Shown in pieces: positions 43,718 to 53,054 of a stretch of DNA of 64,000 nt. This stretch comes from Sphingobacterium allocomposti. Its GTDB lineage: Bacteria; Bacteroidota; Bacteroidia; Sphingobacteriales; Sphingobacteriaceae. How positions within the stretch are numbered: position 1 is the stretch's first letter; every line of letters begins with the position of its first letter. The notes beneath the pieces are model-generated. The model did not search any database and had not been told where the DNA came from. It saw only the letters and a list, made by a program, of their open reading frames with translations. Made by a program: the position numbers and the translations under genes. Location of the stretch: the NCBI RefSeq assembly GCF_008124885.1, contig NZ_VNHX01000022.1, positions 1 through 64,000 of the forward strand, given 5' to 3'.

Positions 43718-43745
43718 TACACTGTAAGATTTTTTAACACCGTTA
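43718..43745 (+). promoter_or_regulatory. Operator upstream of the RND operon
   Basis: TAACACCGTTA (43735-43745), followed by GATAATTC, matches the site at the TetR gene; a weaker TACACTGTA followed by AGATTTTT lies at 43718-43726. Confidence 0.5.
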
Positions 43746-43798
43746 GATAATTCAAGAACAACATAAACAAACATCCACTACCAAAGTTAATATATCAT

Positions 43799-44980
43799 AT
43801 GAAAAAAATGCAATCCGGAGCAGGTCTTATTCGCCCGATACTTAACACTGTTAAATCATTTAATTACGTAAAAATTCTTTTTGTAGTCGGCTCCATATGG
43901 TGGTATGGTTGCACGACGGGAGCGGGAACGCCGGTCACCGCCGTCCCGCCGAGTCTTCCGGTCGTCACCGTGGAGAGCCGTGACGAGACCATCTACCAGG
44001 AATACCCCGCTTCCATCGAAGGCGTCGCGGATATCGAAATCCGCCCGCAGGTGGAAGGCCTTTTGGAACGTATCTATGTCGACGAGGGAGCCAAAGTGCA
44101 AAAGGGGCAGTTACTTTTTAAGATTAATGACCGCCCCTATCAGGAACAGCTCAATCAGGCGCGGGCAAATCTTCAGGCCGCTAAAGCCGCGCTGGAAAAT
44201 GCCGAGCTCGAAGTGGAGAAAAAAACGCGGCTGGTACAAAATAAGGTACTGACGGACTTCCAATTAAAGGCCGCAATAAGCGCCAGGGATATGGCTAAGG
44301 CTAACGTGGAACAGGCTAAATCGGCCGTAGAGACAGCGAAAATTAATGTCGGCTATACCGAAATCCGGGCGACCACAGCCGGATATATCGGAAGACTGAT
44401 AAAGAAGCAAGGCAGTCTGGTTGGCCCGATGGATACACAGGCGCTCACCCATCTCTCCGATACGCGCCAACTACACGTGTATTTCTCGCTGGGCGAAAAG
44501 GATTTTGTGGTGTTTAAGAACAGCGTTGACGGAGAAAATCTGGAACAGAAGCTGGCGCGTATACCGCCGGTATCCCTGATACTCTCCGACCAGAGCACCT
44601 TTGAGCACACTGGGCGGATCGATATGGTTGACGGGCAGTTTGATAAAAATACCGGCGCCATTACTATCCGGGCAACCTTTCCGAATCCCGCTGGCATACT
44701 TAGGAATGGTAACACAGGCAGAATCCGCCTAGAAAAAAAGTATAGCAACGCGTTGTTGGTTCCCCAGGCGGCAACCATGGAAATGCAGGACAAGATCTTT
44801 GTCTATACCGTGGCAAAAGACAACACTGTAACTCAGCAAGCTATCACTGTCATCGGAAAAAGTGGAGAGAACTACCTCGTAGAAAAAGGAGTCAATCCGG
44901 GCGACCGCATCGTTTACAAAGGGTTCGACCTTCTACAGGAGGGACAGACCATCAAGCCCCAGCCGGCCTCAGAAAAATAG
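43799..44980 (+). CDS. RND efflux periplasmic adaptor (MFP/HlyD family)
   Basis: 393 residues. A signal segment ends WWYGC (C38), a possible lipidation site, preceded by an unusually long N-terminus of about 20 residues. Lipoyl-like halves start at IEIRPQVEGLLERIYVDEG, with an alpha-helical hairpin between (about 105-175), then beta-barrel and membrane-proximal domains ending NPGDRIVYKGFDLLQEG. Links the inner-membrane pump to the outer-membrane channel. The third operator palindrome lies inside codons 15-19, so translation starts either here or, less likely, downstream. Confidence 0.93.
   Translation: MKKMQSGAGLIRPILNTVKSFNYVKILFVVGSIWWYGCTTGAGTPVTAVPPSLPVVTVESRDETIYQEYPASIEGVADIEIRPQVEGLLERIYVDEGAKVQKGQLLFKINDRPYQEQLNQARANLQAAKAALENAELEVEKKTRLVQNKVLTDFQLKAAISARDMAKANVEQAKSAVETAKINVGYTEIRATTAGYIGRLIKKQGSLVGPMDTQALTHLSDTRQLHVYFSLGEKDFVVFKNSVDGENLEQKLARIPPVSLILSDQSTFEHTGRIDMVDGQFDKNTGAITIRATFPNPAGILRNGNTGRIRLEKKYSNALLVPQAATMEMQDKIFVYTVAKDNTVTQQAITVIGKSGENYLVEKGVNPGDRIVYKGFDLLQEGQTIKPQPASEK
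43843..43853 (+). promoter_or_regulatory. Operator inside the adaptor gene
   Basis: TAACACTGTTA, a perfect palindrome followed by AATCATTT, located 44 bp after the adaptor ATG. Confidence 0.45.
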
Positions 44981-45023
44981 TTACACTTCTACTTATTAAT
45001 CAACATAACATATTACGCAAGAC

Positions 45024-48000
45024 ATGTTCAAGACATTTATAGAACGGCCCGTCCTGGCGACAGTTATCTCCATTCTGTTGGTGATTCTGGGCGTCATTGG
45101 TATACTGAAACTCCCCCTGCAGCAATTCCCCGATATAGCCCCCCCTGCTGTGCAGGTAACAGCTCTTTATCCGGGCGCTAACGCGGAGACGGTGCTCCGC
45201 GCCGTGGCACCTTCTTTGGAAGAGTCGATCAACGGTGTCGAAAATATGAGCTACATGAGCTCGACGGCCAGTAACGACGGTTCATTGATGATCACGGTCT
45301 ACTTCAAATTGGGAACTGATCCGGATCAAGCCGCCGTCAACGTGCAGAACCGGGTAGCGCAGGCGACGAGCCAGCTCCCCGCAGAGGTCGTGCAGGCAGG
45401 CATCACGACAGCGAAACAACAGAACAGTTTGATCATGGTCGTTGATCTCTATACCGAGGATGAAGACAAATATGACCAAACCTTTATTACCAACTATGCG
45501 CAAATCAATATTATACCGGAGCTAAAACGCATTCCCGGCGTCGGTCAGGCCATGGCCTTCGGCGGGAGCAAAGACTATTCCATGCGCGTATGGCTCGACC
45601 CGAACCAGATGGCTACCTACAAGCTCACTCCTGCCGACGTCATGGCGGCCATTCAGGATAAAAACGTCGAAGCAGCACCCGGAAAATTCGGAGAGAACAG
45701 CCAGGAAGCGTTTGAGTTCGTGATTAAGTATAAAGGGAAGCTCAATCAGCCGACAGACTACGAAAATATCATTATTCGCTCCGATGCCGACGGTTCCGTC
45801 CTTCGGCTGAAAGATGTTGCCCGTGTCGAACTGGGCTCTTATACCTATGCCAGCCACACACGTATCAACGGCAAAGTGGGACTTAATATTGGGATCATGC
45901 AATTGGCAGGTTCCAACGCAAACGAAATTCAGATCGCCATTCAGGAATTTATGGATAAGGCTTCGTTGAGCTTTCCGAAAGGCGTCAAGTACCTTGTTCT
46001 CTATAACACAAAAGATGCCCTAGACCAATCGATCGATCAGGTTAAGCACACATTGGTCGAAGCCTTCGTACTCGTGTTCCTGGTGGTGTTTTTATTTCTT
46101 CAGGACTTCCGGTCAACCTTAATTCCGGCGATCGCAGTACCCGTGGCCATCATTGGTACCTTTTTCTTCATGCAGCTGTTTGGCTTTTCCATCAACTTGC
46201 TTACCTTGTTTGCGTTGGTGCTGGCCATCGGTATAGTCGTCGACGACGCTATCGTTGTGGTCGAGGCGGTACATAGCAAGATGGAACACGACCATCTCCC
46301 CCCAAAGCTGGCAACAACGTCGGCGATGGGCGAGATCACAGGCGCCATCATTTCCATTACGCTGGTCATGTCGGCCGTGTTTCTCCCCATTGGTTTTATG
46401 GAGGGCTCAACAGGGGTATTCTATCGGCAATTCGCGTTCACATTGGCCATAGCAATTGTAATTTCGGCCGTCAACGCGCTGACGCTCAGCCCGGCGCTCT
46501 GCGCTCTTTTTCTAAAACCCATGCACCATGGAAGCACACAGACGAAAAAGCTAAGCTTCAGGGAGAAGTTTTTTACTGGGTTCAACGTCAGCTTCGAGAA
46601 ACTGACAAATAATTATCTTGGTAGCCTCCGCTTTTTAGTGCGCCGCAAATGGGTGGGGCTGTCGCTGCTTCTCCTGTTGGTAGCCGGCACGGTATTTATG
46701 GTCCGCAAAACGCCGACAGGCTTTATCCCTTCGGAAGATCAGGGGTTCATAGCGATCTCCCTATCCATGCCCGCAGGAGCGTCATTGGACAGAACTTCAC
46801 TGGCACTGAAGGAAGCCGAAGAACAGCTTCAGCATGCCGATTTTACCCAGACGCTCAACGTGTTAGCGGGCTTTAATATTCTTACGCAATCGACGAGCCC
46901 CTCGGCCGGCGTCGCATTCATCCTTCTCAAGCCGCATGATCAACGTGGGGCGATTAAGGACATTAATGCCATTATGGAAGACGTAAATCAGCGGTTGTCC
47001 ACGATAAAAGGCGCTAACTTCTTTGTTTTCACCTTCCCGACAGTCCCCGGCTTCAGCAATGTGGACGGTCTGGACATGGTGCTGCAGGACCGTACGGGCG
47101 GGCAGCTCAGCAAGTTCAGCACAGTTGGGCAGTCATTCATAGGAGAGTTGATGCAGCGCCCGGAAATTCTCATGGCTTTCACGACATTCAAAGCAGACTA
47201 CCCTCAATATGAGCTTGAAGTGGACGACCTAAAAGCCGAGCAGCTCGGGGTGCGTACGCGGGACATCCTGCAGACGATACAGGCTTATTTTGGTAGCGCG
47301 CAGGCTTCCGACTTTAACCGGTTCGGTAAGTACTACCGGGTGATGGTCCAGGCTGATTTCACCAATCGGGCGGAGCCCTCGGCCATGGATGGGATCTATG
47401 TAAAGAACCGACAAGGAGACATGGTGCCAATCAATACGCTGGTTCAGCTGACCAGGGTCTACGGCCCTGAAACGGCCTCCCGATACAATCTATTTAACTC
47501 CATCGGCATCAACGCCATACCAAAGCCGGGATACAGCACCGGTGACGCCATACGGGCGGTAGAGGAAGTGGCCCGCCAACATCTGCCGACCGGATACACG
47601 TATGAATTCTCCGGGATGACCAAAGAAGAGCTTGTATCCGGAGGACAGTCGACCCTGATATTTATATTGTGCCTTGTCTTCGTTTACTTTTTATTAGCTG
47701 CGCAGTATGAAAGCTATATCATCCCCTTAGCGGTGATCTTATCCATCCCGACAGGTGTATTTGGTGTATTTGCAGCGATAGGACTTACAGGCATATCAAA
47801 CAATATATATGTGCAGGTTGCACTCGTCATGCTGATCGGCCTATTGGCAAAAAATGCAATTCTGATTGTGGAGTTTGCCGCGCAGGGGCGGAAACGGGGG
47901 CAGTCGATTGTTAAAGCAGCCCTCGACGCTGCAAAACTTCGGCTACGGCCAATTATTATGACCTCCCTCGCGTTTATTGTTGGTCTGGTGCCGATGATGA

Positions 48001-48218
48001 GTGCTGTAGGGCCATCGGCTCAGGGAAATCACGCGATCAGTATCGCGGCGGCCGGCGGCATGCTCTCCGGTGTCCTGCTTGGTATCTTTATCATTCCCGT
48101 CCTGTTTGTTGTTTTCCAGTTTCTCCATGAACGTGTCAGCAGATCGGACAAACGGCTTATGCCTCCGGCCGGCAAGCGGCAGGAAACGTTGATCAAGACA
48201 AGCATCCCTTTAAATTAA
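45024..48218 (+). CDS. RND multidrug pump, AcrB/HAE1 type
   Basis: 1064 residues, 12 membrane helices and two large periplasmic loops. The start MFKTFIERPVLATVISI is typical. Proton-relay aspartates D407 and D408 (IGIVVDDAIVVVE) align with those of E. coli AcrB, and LAKNAILIVEFA carries the relay lysine of helix 10. Trimeric drug/proton antiporter of the inner membrane, 43 bp after the adaptor and 13 bp before the channel gene. Substrates cannot be told from sequence. Confidence 0.96.
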   Translation: MFKTFIERPVLATVISILLVILGVIGILKLPLQQFPDIAPPAVQVTALYPGANAETVLRAVAPSLEESINGVENMSYMSSTASNDGSLMITVYFKLGTDPDQAAVNVQNRVAQATSQLPAEVVQAGITTAKQQNSLIMVVDLYTEDEDKYDQTFITNYAQINIIPELKRIPGVGQAMAFGGSKDYSMRVWLDPNQMATYKLTPADVMAAIQDKNVEAAPGKFGENSQEAFEFVIKYKGKLNQPTDYENIIIRSDADGSVLRLKDVARVELGSYTYASHTRINGKVGLNIGIMQLAGSNANEIQIAIQEFMDKASLSFPKGVKYLVLYNTKDALDQSIDQVKHTLVEAFVLVFLVVFLFLQDFRSTLIPAIAVPVAIIGTFFFMQLFGFSINLLTLFALVLAIGIVVDDAIVVVEAVHSKMEHDHLPPKLATTSAMGEITGAIISITLVMSAVFLPIGFMEGSTGVFYRQFAFTLAIAIVISAVNALTLSPALCALFLKPMHHGSTQTKKLSFREKFFTGFNVSFEKLTNNYLGSLRFLVRRKWVGLSLLLLLVAGTVFMVRKTPTGFIPSEDQGFIAISLSMPAGASLDRTSLALKEAEEQLQHADFTQTLNVLAGFNILTQSTSPSAGVAFILLKPHDQRGAIKDINAIMEDVNQRLSTIKGANFFVFTFPTVPGFSNVDGLDMVLQDRTGGQLSKFSTVGQSFIGELMQRPEILMAFTTFKADYPQYELEVDDLKAEQLGVRTRDILQTIQAYFGSAQASDFNRFGKYYRVMVQADFTNRAEPSAMDGIYVKNRQGDMVPINTLVQLTRVYGPETASRYNLFNSIGINAIPKPGYSTGDAIRAVEEVARQHLPTGYTYEFSGMTKEELVSGGQSTLIFILCLVFVYFLLAAQYESYIIPLAVILSIPTGVFGVFAAIGLTGISNNIYVQVALVMLIGLLAKNAILIVEFAAQGRKRGQSIVKAALDAAKLRLRPIIMTSLAFIVGLVPMMSAVGPSAQGNHAISIAAAGGMLSGVLLGIFIIPVLFVVFQFLHERVSRSDKRLMPPAGKRQETLIKTSIPLN

Positions 48219-48231
48219 TTACATTTTATCC

Positions 48232-49653
48232 ATGAAATTAAAAAGCAATTTTCTTTTCTCTTTAGCTATCTCTGCCTCTTTATGGGCCTGCCAGACCCAG
48301 AAGCTGAGCGGGGATCTAACGATGTCCCTCCCGCTCAGCTATCGCAGCGAACAGGCCGTGAATGTAGACAGCAGCATAGGTAGCATCCCCTGGCAGGATT
48401 TCTTCCAGGACACCCTACTACAACGCCTAATCGACACCGCATTACAACAAAACGTAGACATGCAGCTTGCCTTAAACAATATAGAATCGGCCAGTCTGCT
48501 TCTACGTCAGGCCAAAGCGGGCCAGCTCCCAGATGTGCAGCTGCAGGTTCAGGCAAACACAACCAATCCGTCGAACAATAGTTTAAACGGATTAAGTTTG
48601 GGACAATTTCTCGGACAGAACCATATTGAAGACTACAGTGCCGCTGTTGGCTTATCGTGGGAGGCCGATATCTGGGGGAAGATCAAAAGCCGCAAGGCGC
48701 AGGCGCTTGCCGCTTACCTGCAGACGGAAGAAGCCCGGAAAGCCATCCAGACACAGTTGGTTAGCCAGATCGCCAAGGGTTACTATCAGTTGTTAATGCT
48801 CTATGAACTCGAACAGATTGCCGAGCAGAATCTCCGGCTAAGCGACAGCACCCTGCAACTGGTCCGGCTGCAATACGAAGTAGGTGACATCAGCTCTTTG
48901 GCGGTGGAGCAGCTATCTGCCCAGCGTCTGGCAGCAGCTTCGTTAATTCCGGATTTCCAGCAGCAGATATTACTACAGGAGAATGCGTTACGTATGCTAA
49001 CCGGCGAATTTCCCAAAGCGATACGCATTAAGGGCAAGCTGTCTGACATCGCGATTCCGGCCACGCTGGGTGCCGGCATTCCGGCTGAGCTGCTCAGCAA
49101 GCGTCCCGATGTCAAACGGGCAGAGTTGTCTGTCACCGCGGCCCAGGCTTACCGCCACGTAGCCAGGGCACAGATGTATCCTTCATTGACCATTAGTGCA
49201 CAGGCCGGCGTCAATGCGTTCAAAGCGAGCAACTGGTTTAACATTCCAGCATCGGTATTTGGCGCCTTAACGGGAGGCATCACCCAGCCACTCCTCCAGA
49301 AGCGGGCGTTGAAGACACAGTACGAAATAGCAAAAATAGACTACGAGAACAGTGTTATCCAGTTCCGGCAGGCTGTAATTAACGCCGTGGGGGAAGTCTC
49401 GAACGCGTTGGTTTCCATACAGAAGTTGAAAGAACGGGAGAAGCTGGTTTTCGACAAGGCCAGCAGACTTAAAAACGCCGTTCAACAGGCCGCATTGCTC
49501 TACGAGACAGGAACCGCTTCCTATCTCGACGTTATCACCGCGCAGAGTAATGCCTTGCAAAGCGAACTCGAACTCGTACAGATACAGCAGGCTGAACTGG
49601 CTTCCGTGGTAGACTTATACCGGTCGCTGGGTGGCGGATGGAGTGCTGAGTAA
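48232..49653 (+). CDS. Outer-membrane efflux channel (TolC/NodT family)
   Basis: 473 residues. Lipobox SLWAC (C20), then two outer-membrane efflux repeats rich in long helices (for example LAAYLQTEEARKAIQTQLVSQ at about 157-177). Family motifs: LSWEADIWGKIKSRKAQA and SKRPDVKRAELSV. Forms the trimeric exit duct for the pump. Last gene of the operon; no terminator hairpin was found, and the gene is followed by repeats. Confidence 0.94.
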   Translation: MKLKSNFLFSLAISASLWACQTQKLSGDLTMSLPLSYRSEQAVNVDSSIGSIPWQDFFQDTLLQRLIDTALQQNVDMQLALNNIESASLLLRQAKAGQLPDVQLQVQANTTNPSNNSLNGLSLGQFLGQNHIEDYSAAVGLSWEADIWGKIKSRKAQALAAYLQTEEARKAIQTQLVSQIAKGYYQLLMLYELEQIAEQNLRLSDSTLQLVRLQYEVGDISSLAVEQLSAQRLAAASLIPDFQQQILLQENALRMLTGEFPKAIRIKGKLSDIAIPATLGAGIPAELLSKRPDVKRAELSVTAAQAYRHVARAQMYPSLTISAQAGVNAFKASNWFNIPASVFGALTGGITQPLLQKRALKTQYEIAKIDYENSVIQFRQAVINAVGEVSNALVSIQKLKEREKLVFDKASRLKNAVQQAALLYETGTASYLDVITAQSNALQSELELVQIQQAELASVVDLYRSLGGGWSAE

Positions 49654-49887
49654 TATGTATTAAGAGCGCCGCCCATTGGGAGAAGTTAGATTTGAGTAGT
49701 TAGTATGGAGAAGTGAGAAACTAGGGATTAGATTGCGTCATCGTCGCCCCTCCTCCCCGCATTGACGCATCTTTACGGCTTTAGCTAATGGCTAATGGCC
49801 CATAGCTTATAGTTGCTATACGCCATCTGCCATTAGCCATCGCTATTAGCCTCTCACTTTACGACTTTACAAATTAACACCTTACAG

Positions 49888-50290
49888 CTATTATTAGGAG
49901 TTAGAGTAGTTAGATGGGTTAGAATGGTTAGATGACGCTCGTTGCTATCAAAAACCACTTCACGATTTATAGCCATCCGCCACTAGCCATCTGCTATCTG
50001 CCATTCGCCGTCTGCCATTAGCCATTAACCTCTCCCTTTACGACTTTACACCTAAACCCTATTCCACGGCAGCCCTGTGCGTCGGAAAGGACCGGCATCG
50101 GTTCGACTGCGTCAGCGGGCCGCCATAATAGCCGTGAAGAACCGTTCCTTGTCTGAACGAAGTGAGTTTGGAACGGTTTAGGCTAGGATAAGGCACGGTA
50201 GCATCAAGAACCTCGGCCGGAGGACCTTGTTTACTTGGGTCCCTCCAAGTAAAACCCCGCCCCGGGTTGAGGGGCTATAAAAAAGTGAGA
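49888..50290. repeat. 403-bp repeat, copy 1
   Basis: Duplicated without length change at 50653-51055 (offset 765). Includes a hairpin AACCGTTCC (50140-50148)/GGAACGGTT (50170-50178) enclosing TGTCTGAACGAAGTGAGTTT, and CCCCGCCCCGGGTTGAGGGG. Confidence 0.85.
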
Positions 50291-50444
50291 TATTAGATGC
50301 TAGATGTGAGATTTGAGATTTGAGATTTGAGAGTGTAGGTTTATGCTGTTAGCCTATAGGTTAGCTACCATCTGCCATTAGCCTCCCACTTCACGGCTTT
50401 ACAAATAACGACTTTACGATTCTCCCCCTATCGCGGATATATTC

Positions 50445-50508
50445 GACCCCGTCAGGGTCGTCTGATGGATGTCACATTTTTCTATGGATATATGACCCCT
50501 ACAGGGTC
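50445..50508 (+). repeat. 64-bp paired-hairpin element, copy 6
   Basis: GACCCCGTCAGGGTC and GACCCCTACAGGGTC, still 64 bp end to end although the sequence between differs from copies 1-5. Pair 5 of hairpin 2 is C-G instead of T-A. Confidence 0.85.
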
Positions 50509-50652
50509 AATCTTTACGCTTAGACCCACGGCTTTATATCTTCACGGCTTCACAAATCAACAACTTTACGGCTTATAGCCATCAGCTATCTGCCATTCGC
50601 CATCTGCTATCAGCCTCTCACTTTACGACTTCACAAATCAACACCTTTACAG

Positions 50653-51055
50653 CTATTATTAGGAGTTAGAGTAGTTAGATGGGTTAGAATGGTTAGATGA
50701 CGCTCGTTGCTATCAAAAACCACTTCACGATTTATAGCCATCCGCCACTAGCCATCTGCTATCTGCCATTAGCCATCTGCCATCAGCCATTAACCTCTCC
50801 CTTTACGACTTTACACCTAAACCCTATTCCACGGCAGCCCTGTGCGTCGGAAAGGACCGGCATCGGTTCGACTGCGTCAGCGGGCCGCCATAATAGCCGT
50901 GAAGAACCGTTCCTTGTCTGAACGAAGTGAGTTTGGAACGGTTTAGGCTAGCATAAGGCACGGTAGCATCAAGAACCTCGGCCGGAGGACCTTGTTTACT
51001 TGGGTCCTTCCAAGTAAAACCCCGCCCCGGGTTGAGGGGCTATAAAAAAGTGAGA
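50653..51055. repeat. 403-bp repeat, copy 2
   Basis: Second copy of 49888-50290, offset exactly 765 bp, with a handful of substitutions and no net insertion or deletion. Its AACCGTTCC/GGAACGGTT hairpin is at 50905-50943. Confidence 0.85.
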
Positions 51056-51397
51056 GACTAGATGTGAGTAGTTAGTATTGAGATATGAGATATGAGTAAT
51101 TTGGAGTTAAGAGTTAGAATAGTTAGATGACGGTCGTTGCTATCAAAAACAACTTCACGGCTTATCGCCGTCTGCTATCAGCCATCAGCTTCCCTCAACG
51201 ACTTTACAAATTAACACCTTTACAGCTTATAGCCATTTGCCATCAGCTATCTGCCATTAGCCATTAGCCTCTCACTTTACGATTTTACAAATTAACACCT
51301 TACAGCTTATAGCCATTTGCTATCTGCCATTAGCCTCCCACTTCACGGCTTCAAAAATCAACGACTTTACGACTCTCCCCCTATCGCGAATATATTC

Positions 51398-51461
51398 GAC
51401 CCCGTCAGGGTCGTCTGATGGATGTCACATTTTTCTATGGATATATGACCCCTACAGGGTC
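51398..51461 (+). repeat. 64-bp paired-hairpin element, copy 7
   Basis: Same sequence type as copy 6; flanking sequence is also shared with copy 6 over roughly 150 bp (50421-50580 and 51376-51530). Confidence 0.85.
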
Positions 51462-51691
51462 AATCTTTACGCTTAGACCCATGCCTTTATATCTTCACGA
51501 CTTCACAAATCAACAACTTTACGGCTTATAGCCATTAGCTATTAGCCTCTCACTTCACGACTTCACAAATTAACAACTTTACATCTTTTACGGCTTTCCC
51601 AACCTCACCTGACTACCTCAGCACAGGCACTCCGGCAAGTTCAGTACAAGCGCCGTCAAAGCCCAGAATGACGTTTTGCCGACGTCGGTCC

Positions 51692-51722
51692 TTGACCGTC
51701 TCGTAGTTTTCTGTTACATTTG
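51692..51722 (+). promoter_or_regulatory. Promoter of the LuxR-type regulator
   Basis: TTG (51692-51694), 20 nt, TACATTTG (51715-51722), 28 bp before the ATG. Confidence 0.65.
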
Positions 51723-51750
51723 CTATAGACGCCTACTAACCTAACAACAC

Positions 51751-52425
51751 ATGAATGATTACCAAGAACTATATCAGGAATTGGATCGCGTGTATACCGA
51801 ATTGCTGAAGTCCAATGTGCTTAATCTGGATGCCTGCCGGCAGCAGCCTTTTTTAAATATTATAAATCAATCGGATTATTATATCACGGTTCACGACGTG
51901 GAGTTTTTCCGCCCGATCTGTATAAACGAGCCTATGCGCAGGTTCTACGGCTTTGAACAGTCGATACTTACGGGGTGGGACCATTTTTACTACTTAAAGA
52001 CGATACATACATCCACTTATCATACATTAATTGAATCGATGGCCTTCTTCCGGAAAAACCGGCCCGGACACCTTGATCTGAAATATAAACTCCGTCATGG
52101 GCAGGGCGAGTGGAAACACACGATTGGCTCCACCACAACTATCATACGAAACGGAAGCGGCCAACCTAAGGTTGCGCTCACGGTGATGAAGGAAGCTGCA
52201 GGAGAACTGCGCCCCTCAGCCTACGAAAATTTCTCGACATTGACCCACCGGGAGCGGGAGATCCTTACCCTCCTGGTAGGCGGCCTGAGTAAGAAGGAAA
52301 TCGCCGGCAAGCTGTTTATCTCTCCCGGAACCGTAGTCACCCACACAAAAAACATCTATAAGAAGCTCCACGTCAGGAAAGTTTCAGAGCTGGCTCAACT
52401 AGTCGACCTTTTCGATGTAAACTGA
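51751..52425 (+). CDS. LuxR-type regulator with N-terminal PAS-like domain
   Basis: 224 residues. The N-terminal part (about 30-150) looks PAS-like, with NQSDYYITVHDVEFFRPICI. A LuxR/FixJ helix-turn-helix fills about 160-218 (LTHREREILTLLVGGLSKKE, TVVTHTKNIYKKLHV). No receiver domain. A cytoplasmic transcription factor; ligand unknown. It stands tail-to-tail with the exopolysaccharide operon, not upstream of it. Confidence 0.88.
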   Translation: MNDYQELYQELDRVYTELLKSNVLNLDACRQQPFLNIINQSDYYITVHDVEFFRPICINEPMRRFYGFEQSILTGWDHFYYLKTIHTSTYHTLIESMAFFRKNRPGHLDLKYKLRHGQGEWKHTIGSTTTIIRNGSGQPKVALTVMKEAAGELRPSAYENFSTLTHREREILTLLVGGLSKKEIAGKLFISPGTVVTHTKNIYKKLHVRKVSELAQLVDLFDVN

Positions 52426-52502
52426 GAGAAGTTTATATTTACCGCTTCTCTAGCGGAGAAATCATGCACCCCGGTGCGGTTGTCTCGGGGCCTCCCTGCC
52501 TC

Positions 52503-53003
52503 TTATTTTTCTTCGCCGTTACTCTCGCTAAGCAATCTAGCCTTGGACGCTTCTTTTTCTGCTACAATTTTCCGGAGTCCAGAGCTCGAAAAGCGGTGAT
52601 CGCGGCTGTTGAAATACAGCTCAATACCTTTTTCTTCGCAATATTTTCGTCCGGTAAAGTCTTTGTTCGCGTATTCGTCTCCGACGATCCGCACATCCAG
52701 CTTGAAGGAACGGAGGATATCTTCTAAATCCTGTTCAGTCGAATAAGGAACAATTTCGTCCACGTACTGGCACCCCCGCAATTGGATGTACCGCTCTACT
52801 ACGGTCTGAGTGGGTGCATTCTTTTCCGGCCGGTCTAGGGTGGGATCCATCTGAAGACCGCAGATGAGGTAGTCGCACTGCCGCTTCGCTTCAGCGAGCA
52901 TCATAATGTGTCCGGCGTGCAATAGGTCGAATGTCGAAAAAGTGATGCCAACACGGGGCCCAGGGTTGTAGTCTTCTCTTTTTTTTGCTACTGTTTCTTT
53001 CAT
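52503..53003 (-). CDS. Cytidylyltransferase-family protein (glycerol-3-phosphate cytidylyltransferase-like)
   Basis: 166 residues of nucleotidyltransferase fold. The H-x-G-H motif is in FSTFDLLHAGHIMMLAEA; the late motif reads HRFSSSGLRKIV where TagD enzymes have RTxGISTT. About 35 residues longer than TagD. Likely makes a CDP- or ADP-activated small precursor for the surface polymer; substrate uncertain. Last gene of the operon, 51 bp after UDP-glucose dehydrogenase. Confidence 0.8.
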   Translation of the reverse strand: MKETVAKKREDYNPGPRVGITFSTFDLLHAGHIMMLAEAKRQCDYLICGLQMDPTLDRPEKNAPTQTVVERYIQLRGCQYVDEIVPYSTEQDLEDILRSFKLDVRIVGDEYANKDFTGRKYCEEKGIELYFNSRDHRFSSSGLRKIVAEKEASKARLLSESNGEEK

Positions 53004-53054
53004 AATTATTGTTGTTGGTTCAATATTGCATGTAAACGGTGGAGGAGCTATGGA

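Larger units (their letters stand above)
49654..51690. repeat. 2-kb intergenic repeat block
   Basis: Composed almost wholly of families seen elsewhere: TTAGATTTGAG-type runs, ATCTGCC/ATTAGCC heptamers, CGACTTTAC-type runs, a GCGAGGAGG-like element (about 49730-49785), and two large duplications described separately. No credible gene. Confidence 0.8.
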
